DNA of 64,000 nucleotides from PALSA-610 sp038213435 (GTDB lineage Bacteria > Actinomycetota > Acidimicrobiia > IMCC26256 > PALSA-610): positions 62,001 to 126,000 of the forward strand of contig JBBQTI010000002.1 of NCBI GenBank assembly GCA_038213435.1, read 5' to 3'. The stretch's first letter is position 1. Each line of letters starts with the position of its first letter. Below, one piece after another: positions 52,717 through 60,892 of the stretch. Below the pieces are notes generated by a model. It searched no databases. It had not been told where the DNA came from and saw only the letters and a list, made by a program, of their open reading frames with translations. Position numbers and translations under genes: made by a program.

Positions 52717-53211
52717 TCAGCAGACCTTGAGGTTCTGGAACGGGGGCGGACCGAGGAGCTCTATTCCGCGAGGATTCTCTTTCGCAGCCGCTTGGATGCG
52801 TGCGATGTCAACCGTCCCGGACGTGTCGCCGGTCGCCGGTTCGCTCGCGCCGCGGTAGAACGCCTGGCCGATCCCGGGCGTCTGCAAGGTGAGCAACCGC
52901 GCGTAGTCCGAGACCGCGAGAAAGGCGTGGGGTACGCCCTTCGGTGTGAACATCACGCCGCCGGTACCAACCCGACTCTCCTTACCGTCGACAAGGACGA
53001 CGATCTCGCCCTCCAGGACGTAGACCGTCTCGTCGGCTTCTGGATGTCGGTGCAGCGGAGTCGTCTTCCCCTGGGCCATGACGTCTTCGAACATGAAGAA
53101 CGCGCCGCCGGTGTCTTCAGCCATGAGCTTCCAGGTGTGCAGGCCCCCTCCGAGGAACGACTGCCTGTCGCCTTCGCCTGCGGCTCGGATGATCGGAGCT
53201 AGAGCGTTCAT
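52717..53211 (-). CDS. Cupin-domain protein (quercetin-dioxygenase-like)
   Basis: A 164-residue single cupin. Motif 1 is PLHRHPEADETVYVLEGEIVV with metal ligands His, His and Glu. Motif 2 is FTPKGVPHAFLAVSD with the last His. The block GGGLHTWKLMAEDTGGAFFM at the N-terminus is common in actinobacterial members. It may be a metal-dependent dioxygenase or isomerase on an aromatic substrate. It is divergent from a TetR regulator with a palindromic operator between them, so repression by that regulator is very likely. Confidence 0.88.
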   Translation of the reverse strand: MNALAPIIRAAGEGDRQSFLGGGLHTWKLMAEDTGGAFFMFEDVMAQGKTTPLHRHPEADETVYVLEGEIVVLVDGKESRVGTGGVMFTPKGVPHAFLAVSDYARLLTLQTPGIGQAFYRGASEPATGDTSGTVDIARIQAAAKENPRGIELLGPPPFQNLKVC

Positions 53212-53234
53212 TTGGGATCGCCTACTCTCAGTAG

Positions 53235-53252
53235 ATGGGACATGCGTCCCAT
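53235..53252. promoter_or_regulatory. Palindromic operator between the cupin and TetR genes
   Basis: ATGGGAC-ATGC-GTCCCAT is a perfect inverted repeat with 7-bp arms, 24 bases before the cupin start (minus) and 22 before ATG 53274 (plus). It is a textbook site for a TetR dimer that represses both genes. Confidence 0.8.
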
Positions 53253-53273
53253 GACGGACAGTACGGTACCATC

Positions 53274-53924
53274 ATGAGGATGTCAATCCCATACGAACTG
53301 AATGGCCGCATCGATCAGAAGCGCCGCACCCGTGACGCTCTCATCGCCGCGGCTCGGGACCTCGTCGCCAACGGCGCGACGCCGACGGTCGAAGCAGCCG
53401 CGGAAGCGGCATCGATCTCGCGCACCACCGCCTACCGGTACTTCCCGAATCGGCGCGCGCTTCTGGTCGCTGCCCATCCGGAGACCGGCGTCGCGTCACT
53501 GCTGCCCGACGACGCACCGGACGATGTGGCGACTCGACTCGACCTCGTGATCGAGGCATTTACCCGATCGACCGTCGAGAACGAGGCGCAACAGCGCACG
53601 ATGCTTCGTCTCTCGCTCGATGCCGACCCCGTCGAGCGCGCGCAACTGCCGTTGAGGCAAGGCCGTGGGATCAAGTGGATCGAGGAAGCACTCGCGCCGC
53701 TTCACCCGGAGATGTCCGACGCCGAGCGACATCGGCTCGCCCTCGCGATCCGAAGCGCTACGGGAATCGAAGCGCTCGCCTGGTTGACCGATGTTGCCGG
53801 GCTGTCGCGCGACGACGCAACCGATCTCATGCGCTGGTCCGCTCGCGCCCTACTGCGGTCAGCACTCACCGACAACACAGCGCGCGCCAACAGAAGCGCA
53901 CCTGACACTCGAGAGCTGATATAG
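53274..53924 (+). CDS. TetR-family transcriptional regulator
   Basis: About 216 residues from ATG 53274 (MRMSIPYELNG); ATG 53280 is also possible. An ATG at 53235 lies inside the operator and was rejected. The DNA-binding domain is RTRDALIAAARDLVANGATP followed by the helix-turn-helix VEAAAEAASISRTTAYRYFPNRRALL. The C-terminal ligand domain is divergent as usual. The neighbouring cupin suggests that the inducer is the cupin's substrate or a related aromatic compound. Confidence 0.9.
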   Translation: MRMSIPYELNGRIDQKRRTRDALIAAARDLVANGATPTVEAAAEAASISRTTAYRYFPNRRALLVAAHPETGVASLLPDDAPDDVATRLDLVIEAFTRSTVENEAQQRTMLRLSLDADPVERAQLPLRQGRGIKWIEEALAPLHPEMSDAERHRLALAIRSATGIEALAWLTDVAGLSRDDATDLMRWSARALLRSALTDNTARANRSAPDTRELI

Positions 53925-54078
53925 CGGTCACGCTCGTCCGGTGTCGCCCATGTCTGCCTGATGGACGGTTGGTGCAGGCGTTGAGCGTGTGCTCGTAGCG
54001 CATCGCTGACGTGCAGGTCCGAGCGGATCGCGCGCTCCATAACGCGCGCCGATCGAAACGAATGCCGCATCCCGATGT

Positions 54079-54130
54079 GTGCCGTTCTGGGGCATGCGCG
54101 ACCGTGCGCTCAGCTGCAGGTCGCGTGTCG
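54079..54130. repeat. 52-bp dispersed repeat, copy 2
   Basis: Same sequence as 48681-48732 with one mismatch (G for C), same orientation. It lies in the ~300-bp gap between the TetR and GYD genes. Weak protein-level similarity between the flanks of the two copies, read on the minus strand, suggests that both derive from a longer ancestral element. Confidence 0.8.
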
Positions 54131-54225
54131 TCGCGTATGGTAGGTGACGCGCAGTTGTAACAGGCGATCCGCAGAGTGGGTCCCGACGAATCAATGTGAC
54201 GTTCACTCGACAAACGGGAGATTCC

Positions 54226-54546
54226 ATGGCCAAGTATCTCGTCATCGGTAACTACACCCCCGACGGCATCAAGGGCGTACTCGAAAAGGGCGGGACCAGC
54301 CGCCGCGAGGCACTGGTGGAGGCCTGCAAGAAGGCAGGCGGGTCGCTCGAGAGCTTCTACTTCGCGTTCGGCGGAGACGACGTCTACGTCACGGTCGACC
54401 TCCCCGACAACGTCGCCGCCGCAGCGCTGAGCTCCCGGGTCGCCACCACCGGGTTGGTCTCGGTTCGCACCATCGTGCTCATCACGCCCGAAGAGATGGA
54501 CGCCGCAGGCAAGGCCGACGTCGGGTATCGACCGCCGGGTACCTGA
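54226..54546 (+). CDS. GYD-domain protein
   Basis: 106 residues from ATG 54226 (MAKYLVIGNYTPDGIKGVLE), preceded by AAACGGGAGATTCC. The conserved core is GNYTPDGIKG...GGTSRREALVEACKKAGG and FYFAFGGDDVYVTVDLPD, the dimeric alpha/beta barrel GYD family. The function of the family is unknown; members are widespread small stand-alone proteins. The in-frame codons upstream of 54226 (MTFTRQTGDS) lack a ribosome site. Confidence 0.88.
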   Translation: MAKYLVIGNYTPDGIKGVLEKGGTSRREALVEACKKAGGSLESFYFAFGGDDVYVTVDLPDNVAAAALSSRVATTGLVSVRTIVLITPEEMDAAGKADVGYRPPGT

Positions 54547-54803
54547 ACAGCCGGCCCTGCCCGCGACCGGTTGGCGAGGGGCGCCGTCACCCGACGGTAA
54601 CGGGTTCGCAAACGCGAGTGCTCGTCGAGCAATTCGGCGCGGTCGGCCGCGCACAGGGCTCACGCGCGTCTCGGCGGCGCGCCGTAACCCCGGCTATGGA
54701 TAGCGTCCATGAGTCAGCTGCCGTCGGGCAGGGAACCCGAAGCTTCGTCGGACCATTGGAGCGACCGCGACCGGTCAAACTTGTGTGGGCGCGGACGCGC
54801 TGC

Positions 54804-56024
54804 TCATGGTTCGTACCATGCGGCGTCGGCCTTGCTCGGCGTCGGATTCGTGAAGGTCGCCGGTGTCCCGCTCGGCAGGCCGCCCCACACGAACAGGCCC
54901 GTACCGGCCCAGACCGCGGTGCCGTTCACTCCATCGGTGATCGGGGAACCGTCGAGCGGCACCCATCGGCGGGTCGACGGATCTGCGCGCATCGTTGCAC
55001 CTCGGCCCGACCGATCGATCACATACATCGTCCCGTGCCCGTCGACGGCGATCGGCTGTGCGACCGGTACCTTCGGTGAGTCGGCGATCTCGAGCCAGCC
55101 GTTGCCGGCAGCACGCGCGGCGCGGAGGTGCCCGTCTTCGCTGTAGACCGCCACGAGTGTGTCAGCAACGTTCGCGATCGAGCTCCAAGCCGTCCGCGTG
55201 CCGAGACTCGGGAGCGCGCGCCACGCGTCGGTGCTCGGGTCGTATGCCCACACAGATCGGAGGCCGTCGGACACGGCCAGCTCTTTGCCTGTCCACACGG
55301 TCGACGCGTGACTCAGACCGGGCAGCAACGACGTGGGTTCGGCCTTGCCGACGATCCATGCGGCACGGTTGCCGTCGTAGCGTGCCACCGAGATCGTTCC
55401 CGGGTCCCGTCCGCCAACGATGCCGAACAGCGTTGTCCCGGACCAGGCGGCGCCGAGGAATCCCCCGCCGGTCTCATCCGGTAGAAGCGCGATGTCGCGC
55501 CATGTGTCGGTAGTGGGGAAGTACTCGGCTCCGCCGTTCTTGGCGAGGACGTACAAGCGATCGTTGGCCCAAACGCCGATTGCACCGGGATGTGCCCAGC
55601 GGTTGTCGGCGATCTTGTGCCACGTGTTGCTCGTCGGGTCGTAGGTCTCGCCGGTCTGAAGCGCGAGCGGCGCGTTCGGGTCACCTCGATAGCCGCCCCA
55701 TACGATCACTTCTCGACCGGTCCACACCACGACCCCGTTGCCGCGGGGTCCGACGGTCGACGGCGGCAGCGCGCGCCACCGGTTGGTGATGACGACCCGT
55801 CCGTTCGACGGACGCGCGAGCTCATGACGGCCGCGCGATGCGAGCACAGTCACACCACCGACTGCCACGCACGCTGCGACGGCAGCTGCGATCGCGCGGG
55901 TTTTGCGATGCCGTCTTCCGCGTGTCGGAACGACCACTGTGGGTTCCTCGTTCGCGCCTTGTTCGATCAGGCGCGCGAGACGTGGAAGGTCTGACCGCAG
56001 TCGGTCTTCGAGGTTGGTTGTCAT
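54804..56024 (-). CDS. Membrane-anchored Kelch/beta-propeller protein, probable partner of the sigma factor
   Basis: 406 residues from ATG 56024 (MTTNLEDRLRSDL). A ~40-residue cytoplasmic head is followed by one membrane helix (AIAAAVAACVAVGGVTVLAS). The external propeller repeats include VVWTGREVIVWGGYRGDP, YDPTSNTWHKIAD, VWTGKELAVSDGLRSVWAYDPSTDAWRAL and AVWAGTGLFVWGG. Its start overlaps the ECF sigma gene's stop by four bases. The topology (short cytoplasmic domain, one helix, sensory outside domain) and the coupling suggest an anti-sigma-like or sigma-controlled surface protein. A canonical zinc-binding anti-sigma motif is not visible. Confidence 0.82.
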   Translation of the reverse strand: MTTNLEDRLRSDLPRLARLIEQGANEEPTVVVPTRGRRHRKTRAIAAAVAACVAVGGVTVLASRGRHELARPSNGRVVITNRWRALPPSTVGPRGNGVVVWTGREVIVWGGYRGDPNAPLALQTGETYDPTSNTWHKIADNRWAHPGAIGVWANDRLYVLAKNGGAEYFPTTDTWRDIALLPDETGGGFLGAAWSGTTLFGIVGGRDPGTISVARYDGNRAAWIVGKAEPTSLLPGLSHASTVWTGKELAVSDGLRSVWAYDPSTDAWRALPSLGTRTAWSSIANVADTLVAVYSEDGHLRAARAAGNGWLEIADSPKVPVAQPIAVDGHGTMYVIDRSGRGATMRADPSTRRWVPLDGSPITDGVNGTAVWAGTGLFVWGGLPSGTPATFTNPTPSKADAAWYEP

Positions 56025-56500
56025 GCCATCTCCTTGCGCAAGATGCGAAGCGATCGGTGCACGATCGACCGGACAGTGGCGACGCGGCAGCCGAGCAACT
56101 CGGCAATCTCGGAATCGGGAAGATCGACGAAGTAACGCAGCACGACGGCGGCGCGCTGCCGTTCCGATAGGCGGTCGAGCGCGGATTGCAGCTCGACGAG
56201 CTCCGCCGGTGCCTCGATCGTCGCGGCGTCGGCGCTCGTGTGGCGATGTTCGATCCGGCGTCGACGCAGGGCCATGCGGCAGCCGTTCACGACAGTTGAT
56301 CGCAGGTATCCGCCTGGGTTGTCGAGTGTCGTCCAGCGCTCGCCGACCACGACGAAGGCGTCGTGCACGATCTCTTCGGCGACCCATCGCGATCCAACGA
56401 GCAGGCAGGCGAGGCGAACCATCGGGACGTGCTCACGCTCGTACAGACCGGCCAGATCCGACGGAGGCGGGACTGCACGGGCGGGGAGCGATTCCGACAT
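56021..56500 (-). CDS. ECF RNA polymerase sigma factor (SigE/SACE-like)
   Basis: About 159 residues from ATG 56500 (MSESLPARAV); a GTG directly precedes it. Region 2 is LYEREHVPMVRLACLLVGSR then EEIVHDAFVVVGERWTTLDN. Region 4 is LDRLSERQRAAVVLRYFVDL then DSEIAELLGCRVATVRSIVHRSLRIL. It is of the short SigE/SACE subgroup common in actinobacteria. Translational coupling to the propeller protein gene indicates that the latter regulates it or is its partner. It is divergent from the Phd antitoxin gene. Confidence 0.9.
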   Translation of the reverse strand: MSESLPARAVPPPSDLAGLYEREHVPMVRLACLLVGSRWVAEEIVHDAFVVVGERWTTLDNPGGYLRSTVVNGCRMALRRRRIEHRHTSADAATIEAPAELVELQSALDRLSERQRAAVVLRYFVDLPDSEIAELLGCRVATVRSIVHRSLRILRKEMA

Positions 56501-56607
56501 CACCTCAACGATGCACGAGAGGCCCGCTTCGTTGCGATGGCCGCCCCGGACGCCTTCCGGGCCGGCTTCAGCCCTCCCGGCTCCGGAAATATCTGATAAT
56601 CCGATCT

Positions 56608-56850
56608 ATGCCTGACGTGTCGGCCACGGATGCAGCTCGGAACTTCGCTGATCTCCTCGACGCGATCGAGCATCGGGGCGAGTACTTCACGATCGTGCGG
56701 CGAGGCAAGGCCGTCGCCCACCTCGAGCCGATGCATCGCGGGCTGGGCGCCGACGTGAAGGCGCTGTTGCGCCGCCACCGACCCGATGCTGCATGGGCGA
56801 GCGACCTCGACAAGGTCCGATCGCTGCTCGAGGTCGAGGAACGATCATGA
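56608..56850 (+). CDS. Phd/YefM-type antitoxin
   Basis: An 80-residue protein, MPDVSATDAARNFADLLDAI, then EYFTIVRRGKAVAHLEPMHR, the Phd fold (xxxSATDAxRNFxxLLDxI...ViRRGKpVA). The C-terminal part (RRHRPDAAWASDLDKVRSLL) would wrap the toxin. Its TGA overlaps the ATG of the PIN toxin (ATGA). A TA-rich segment (ATATCTGATAATCC) just upstream likely includes its self-regulated promoter. Confidence 0.88.
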   Translation: MPDVSATDAARNFADLLDAIEHRGEYFTIVRRGKAVAHLEPMHRGLGADVKALLRRHRPDAAWASDLDKVRSLLEVEERS

Positions 56851-57237
56851 CTCGGCTCCTGTTCGACACCACGTTCCTCATCGACGCCGAGCGCACCGGC
56901 GGCGACCTCGACGACGTGATCGACGACGGCGACGACGTCGCGATCGCCGCCGTAACGATCGCGGAACTTCGCGTGGGAGCGCTCCTCGCGAACCGCAGGC
57001 AAAAGGCGGCGCGAAGCGCGGTATGCCGACGACGTCATCGCCACGATCCCTGTGCTCGACTACGACGTCAAGGTCGCGGAGGCCCATGCCGCACTTCTCC
57101 TCGAAGTGCGGTCCCGGGGTAAGCCGCGAGGCGCGCACGACCTGATCATCGCCGCAACCGCGAAAGCATTCGACCGAACAGTCATAAGCGCGGACCGCTC
57201 GGTGTTCCGCGACCTTCCAGGCGTCGACGTTCGGTGA
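56847..57237 (+). pseudogene. PIN-domain toxin (VapC type), frameshifted
   Basis: The first part reads MTRLLFDTTFLIDAERTGG...IAAVTIAELRVGALLANRRQ with the first catalytic Asp and the Glu. After ~52 residues the frame runs into Arg-rich nonsense, while the +1 frame continues RREARYADDVIATIPVLDYD, AHDLIIAATAKAFDRTVISA and ends FRDLPGVDVR at 57237. Removing one A from the AAAA run at 57001-57004 restores an intact ~129-residue PIN toxin with all acidic residues. It is therefore a one-base insertion, real or from sequencing. If real, the antitoxin upstream is left without a functional partner. Confidence 0.85.
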
Positions 57238-57254
57238 ACGGGGCTCTCGTGTCA

Positions 57255-57274
57255 TTGCAGCGCGAATGGTGCCG
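57255..57274 (+). repeat. Third exact copy of a 20-mer shared with the tRNA-fMet element ends
   Basis: TTGCAGCGCGAATGGTGCCG occurs at 33256, 39445 and here, always on the same strand. The two other copies lie 59 bases after the tRNA CCA. Here it lies 18 bases after the PIN toxin stop. Some similarity continues rightward (GTCCGCG versus CATCCGC). Confidence 0.8.
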
Positions 57275-57353
57275 GACATCGGGCCGTACGCGTCATCCGC
57301 TGGTCCCGCCAATAACGTACACTTGAGTCAGTAACCGTACGAAAGGTGGGGCG

Positions 57354-58517
57354 TTGGAGCTCGCCGGGGTCGAGGTGCCCATCGTGTGGCGAGGCCGAAA
57401 CGGGCTGGCGTTCGTCCCCACCCGGCTCGCCGAGCGCGACCTGACGCTCGCCGCCGACACCGTTGTTCGTGCCGCTCGGGCCCAGGCCGCCGTCGAGCAC
57501 GGCGCCGAGGCGATGCCCGACGACTACGCCGCCCTCGCCCGGCTCCTGTTGCGTGCCGAGGGCGTGGCGTCGTCGTTCATCGAGGGTGTGACCGCGCCCG
57601 TCGTGGACATCGTGCTCGCCGAGGCCGGCGACGAGGCGGGATCGTCGCCCGCCGCGTGGGTAGCGGCCAACCTCGCCGCCGTGACCGAAGCGCTCGAGGA
57701 GGCCCACGCTGGCCCGTTCGCCGCGGAGAACCTGTGCCGGTGGCATCGGACGTTGATGACGGGCAGCCCGACGCCGGCTCGCCACGTCGGCGTCGTCCGA
57801 ACCGAGCAGGGATGGATCGGCGGGACGTCGCCGCTCGACGCCCACCTCGTGACACCGCCACCCGAGGCGGTGCCCGCGCTTCTCGAAGACCTCGTCACGT
57901 ACATCAACCGCGACGACGTCGACCCGGTGAGCCAAGCAGCGATCGCCCATGCGCAATTCGAGATCATCCATCCATTCGCCGACGGCAACGGGCGGGTCGG
58001 TCGCGTACTGGTCGCGTGGATCATCGTGCATCGGCTTGCACTCGTCACGCCCCCGCCCGTGAGCACCCGAATCGCCGCCGACGTCGGCGGCTACGGCGCC
58101 GGCCTGGTCCTCTTCCGCGTGGGCGACCACAACGCATGGATCCGCTGGTTTGCCGACGCGGTTTCCGGCGCCGGCCGCGCTCAAGAGGAGCTCGTCGCCG
58201 CCGTTTCACAGCTGCGACGCGAGTGGGAGGAACGACTCGCCGCGCCGAGGGACGGCGCCAAGCGTCTGCGGAGGAACGCCGCGGCGTGGCGCGCCCTCGG
58301 CCTCCTGCCGCGACACCTCGTGCTGACCGGGCCGATCGTGGCCTCCGAGCTGGCGATTCCATTGAAGTCTGCGAACGCCGCACTCCACGACCTCGTCGAC
58401 GGAGGCGTCCTCGTCGAGCACGGCACTGTTCAGTCGAAGGCGCGGGGACGGCCGAGCCGGCTCTATACGAGTGCGGAGCTGCTCGGTCTCACGGGCGCGA
58501 ACCCGCTCCGCGCGTGA
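57354..58517 (+). CDS. Fic-domain AMP-transferase with built-in inhibitory motif
   Basis: 387 residues from TTG 57354, preceded by GAAAGGTGGGGCG. The Fic motif HPFADGNGRVGR (~206-217) is complete with catalytic His. An N-terminal SSFIEG (~73-78) matches the inhibitory (S/T)xxxE(G/N) helix, placing it in class II (self-inhibited). The C-terminus (~300-387) looks like a winged-helix DNA-binding module (ASELAIPLKSANAALHDLVD, then GRPSRLYTSAELL). Fic proteins transfer AMP or related groups to protein hydroxyls. It follows a decayed toxin-antitoxin pair and the 20-mer repeat. Confidence 0.92.
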   Translation: MELAGVEVPIVWRGRNGLAFVPTRLAERDLTLAADTVVRAARAQAAVEHGAEAMPDDYAALARLLLRAEGVASSFIEGVTAPVVDIVLAEAGDEAGSSPAAWVAANLAAVTEALEEAHAGPFAAENLCRWHRTLMTGSPTPARHVGVVRTEQGWIGGTSPLDAHLVTPPPEAVPALLEDLVTYINRDDVDPVSQAAIAHAQFEIIHPFADGNGRVGRVLVAWIIVHRLALVTPPPVSTRIAADVGGYGAGLVLFRVGDHNAWIRWFADAVSGAGRAQEELVAAVSQLRREWEERLAAPRDGAKRLRRNAAAWRALGLLPRHLVLTGPIVASELAIPLKSANAALHDLVDGGVLVEHGTVQSKARGRPSRLYTSAELLGLTGANPLRA

Positions 58518-59109
58518 GCCGGACCCAGCGGGGCGCGAAGTTCTTCATCGGTCGCGGCAGCTCGCCTTCGTAGGCCATCTCCTCGACGATCGCCCACCCC
58601 GGAAACGCCATGGTGAGGTCGTCGTCGCTGGCACCGGGAGGGAGTGGGCCACGGCGACCGCGCGCCCACACCAGGAGCACCATGGTCGCATCGGGTGCTG
58701 CGACCGCGTTGACCTCCTCGCCGACTGCGGCGCGCTGTGCGTCGTTCAGGTGATTGAAGCATTCGACGTCGAGAAACAACGAGAAGCCAGTGCCGACACC
58801 AGCGTGGCGCAAGGCGGTGACGTCGCCTTCGACCAACGTGAGATCGGCGGATGCTTCCCGAGCCCGCTCCTTCGCGGCCCGGATGGCCTTCGGAACCACG
58901 TCGATGCCGACCACGTTCCAACCACGCTGGGCGAGAGCGACCGACCATCTACCGGTGCCGCATCCCAGGTCGAGCGCGGAGCCGTAGGGTCGCTCCCGAT
59001 CCGCCTCTTCGGCCGCGAACAGCTTGTCGAGCTGCGGGCCGACGGCGTCGGTATCCGTCTCCCAGGGCGTGAAGCCCACTCCATACATGAAGCGGTACCA
59101 CCGGCTCAT
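58489..59109 (-). CDS. Class I SAM-dependent methyltransferase
   Basis: A 206-residue protein: motif I LDLGCGTGRWSVALAQRGWN (~50-69), acidic loop VVGIDVVPKAI, LTLVEGDVTALRHAGVG, and SLFLDVECFNHLND. The C-terminus is short (MKNFAPRWVRLTRGAGSRP). The substrate is not identifiable, as the family includes small-molecule and thiol methylases. Its last 29 bases overlap, tail to tail, the end of the Fic gene. Confidence 0.88.
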   Translation of the reverse strand: MSRWYRFMYGVGFTPWETDTDAVGPQLDKLFAAEEADRERPYGSALDLGCGTGRWSVALAQRGWNVVGIDVVPKAIRAAKERAREASADLTLVEGDVTALRHAGVGTGFSLFLDVECFNHLNDAQRAAVGEEVNAVAAPDATMVLLVWARGRRGPLPPGASDDDLTMAFPGWAIVEEMAYEGELPRPMKNFAPRWVRLTRGAGSRP

Positions 59110-59286
59110 GACCCCTCCCCGTCAGTAGCGGTCCTCATGGGATAAGAGTGAGGTGACAGGCGCCGGTCGCGCATGCCAACTCGCGAGCATATGGACGGCG
59201 TCGTCCGCACAAGGCCGGCCGAGCGAGAACTGGTCAAGAGTCGCGTCGACCGACACCCCTGACGTCTCCGGCGCTGGACTTCGTGC

Positions 59287-59783
59287 TCAATCGCCGGTGG
59301 TCCCGTCGATGGCCGCGCGAAGCAGATCGGCGTGGCCGCAGTGACGGGCGTACTCCTCGATCATGTGGACCATCGTCCGCCGGAGCGTGTGCTCGCCGCG
59401 ATCGGGCTCGCCCGCGTTGCGATCGTCCATACTCGCCGTTTCAAGGTGCCGGTCGATCACGGCGATCTCGTCGCGGAAGGACGCCAAGGCGTCGGCGACG
59501 GTGGCGTCGGCTGGGAGGCTCCACTCCTCCTCGTCGGCGAACAACGCCGGATCTCCTCGGCGAGCAGCACGCGCCGAAACCACCATCTCTCCACATCGGT
59601 CATGTGGCGAACCAGGCCGAGCAGCGTCAGCCCACTTGGCGCACGACGAGCGTCCTCGTCGCTCACCCCCTCCGCCTTCCTCGCCAAGACCGCTCGGTGG
59701 TAGGCCAAGTACCCAAGGAGGACGGAGCGCTCGTCTTCGGCGAACGCCTTCGCGGCAGGCAGCGGCGTGATCGGCTCGGTCAT
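59287..59783 (-). pseudogene. DinB/DUF664-type protein, single-base frameshift
   Basis: ATG 59783 starts MTEPITPLPAAKAFAEDERS...LVRHMTDVERWWFRRVLLAEE. The frame then degenerates into Arg/Ser nonsense. The neighbouring frame continues DPALFADEEEWSLPADATVA and TLRRTMVHMIEEYARHCGHA, ending at 59287 with RAAIDGTTGD. Restoring one G (GAGGAGAT to GAGGAGGAT, near 59553) yields one ~166-residue DinB-fold protein with the His residues of HMTDVE and HMIEEYARHCGH as metal ligands. DUF664 relatives are mycothiol- or bacillithiol-linked transferases. It is either a one-base deletion or a sequencing error. Confidence 0.82.
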
Positions 59784-59799
59784 CCAGCCACCGCCGTTC

Positions 59800-59969
59800 G
59801 TGCTCGGGTGTTGTCGAGGTGCTGCAACAGGTCGTGCGCGGCCAGCTCGATGTCTTTCGTGACACCACTCCGCTGCTCGGTACTGGCAGACGATGAGACC
59901 CATGTTCACCGAGTACGACGCCATATCTGCATTCTGCACGCCCGCACGCCGACCTTCGCCGCGCGCCAC
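59800..59969 (-). pseudogene. Internally deleted copy of the gene at 62055-62405
   Basis: The start MASYSVN (ATG 59924) matches MASYSLN of the intact gene, and after it the sequence jumps to MGLIVCQYRAAEW, which matches MGLIACQYRAAEW at the C-terminal end. About 225 bases of the middle are missing. Similarity also extends upstream of the ATG and through the tail (LLQHL, DDTR), where the frame is broken. This is therefore a decayed paralogue in the same orientation as the intact gene 2.2 kb away. Confidence 0.85.
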
Positions 59970-60028
59970 CGCTCGGGCTCCGTCGAGGCGGAGCGCGTGC
60001 TCGCGTCATGTGAGGAATACTGCGCGGC

Positions 60029-60892
60029 GTGACCGACGACCCGGACGCGCGGCGCGTCGCGACTCTGGTCCTCGACGTCCTGTATCGAGGGGTCGAGTCA
60101 TTCGACGAGCAAGCACTTCGCAGCATCCTTCGACCGGACTCTTTCGTGCTCAGTCCCACGGCCGACGGGATGCACACATCAGCCGACCTTGTCGTTGCAG
60201 ACATCCGGCGCTGGTCCGATGCAGTCGCAGGTCGGAACGCGACATTGCGGCTGCGGACCGATAGTTCGCTGGCCGGAACGAGTGCCTCGGGACGAGGTGT
60301 CTGGGTTTTCGACCAGGTCGTAGCCGAGGCGATGCAGAACGGCACCGTCACGTGTTCGATGCCGATCCGGCTGACCGCACTGCTAGTCCGTGATGAAGAC
60401 TGGCGCATCGCGGCGGCGTATTGGTCCGTCCCCTTCGAGACCCAGGAGGACCAGGATGTGGTCAAGCACGCCGGTGCGTTGGACCCGGGCAGGCTTTTGG
60501 ACGAATCGATCGCCCCCGACGCGGTGCCGCTCGTTGACGCGCTGGAGGCTGCACTCGCGCAGCCTCGGCTCATTCCCGACCTCTACTCCACCCGCGACGA
60601 CCACGTGACCATCGGCAGCGTCGTGGAGGAGGTGTTCCGTGGTAGCGCCGGCCACGCCGCGTGGGAGGAGTTCGTGCAGTACGTCACCTCGTTCGCACGG
60701 AGGGGGCCCATGCGCGCCGCGCTTGTGGCCCCCGACATCGGTTGGCTCGCCGCCAACATCGACATCGGCAAGCCTCCGACTCCTTACCGGTTCTTCTACA
60801 TCTGGATCCGTGAGGTGACCGGCTGGCGGATCGTTGTGTCGCACGACGCCGTCAGCCGGGATCCCCTCGATACCGACGTCTCTGGCAGGTAA
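60029..60892 (+). CDS. SnoaL-like/NTF2-fold double-domain protein
   Basis: A 287-residue protein with two NTF2-type halves. The first (~10-140) has FDEQALRSILRPDSFVLSPT, VWVFDQVVAEAMQNGTVTCS, TALLVRDEDWRIAAAYWSVP. The second (~165-280) includes FFYIWIREVTGWRIVVSHDA. These match SnoaL_3-type folds that bind small ligands or act as isomerases. No catalytic residue can be assigned. It is transcribed opposite to its neighbours and its stop overlaps the end of an EAL-domain fragment on the other strand. Confidence 0.75.
   Translation: MTDDPDARRVATLVLDVLYRGVESFDEQALRSILRPDSFVLSPTADGMHTSADLVVADIRRWSDAVAGRNATLRLRTDSSLAGTSASGRGVWVFDQVVAEAMQNGTVTCSMPIRLTALLVRDEDWRIAAAYWSVPFETQEDQDVVKHAGALDPGRLLDESIAPDAVPLVDALEAALAQPRLIPDLYSTRDDHVTIGSVVEEVFRGSAGHAAWEEFVQYVTSFARRGPMRAALVAPDIGWLAANIDIGKPPTPYRFFYIWIREVTGWRIVVSHDAVSRDPLDTDVSGR

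Noticed and set aside
54804..56387. A longer 527-residue propeller protein
   Set aside because: The extra N-terminal 120 residues are out-of-frame sigma-factor sequence. ATG 56024 overlaps the sigma stop and starts a sensible head domain.
56608..58517. Phd/PIN and Fic genes as one phage-defence system
   Set aside because: The PIN toxin is frameshifted, a repeat separates the two units, and Fic has its own start and self-inhibition. No shared operon is evident.
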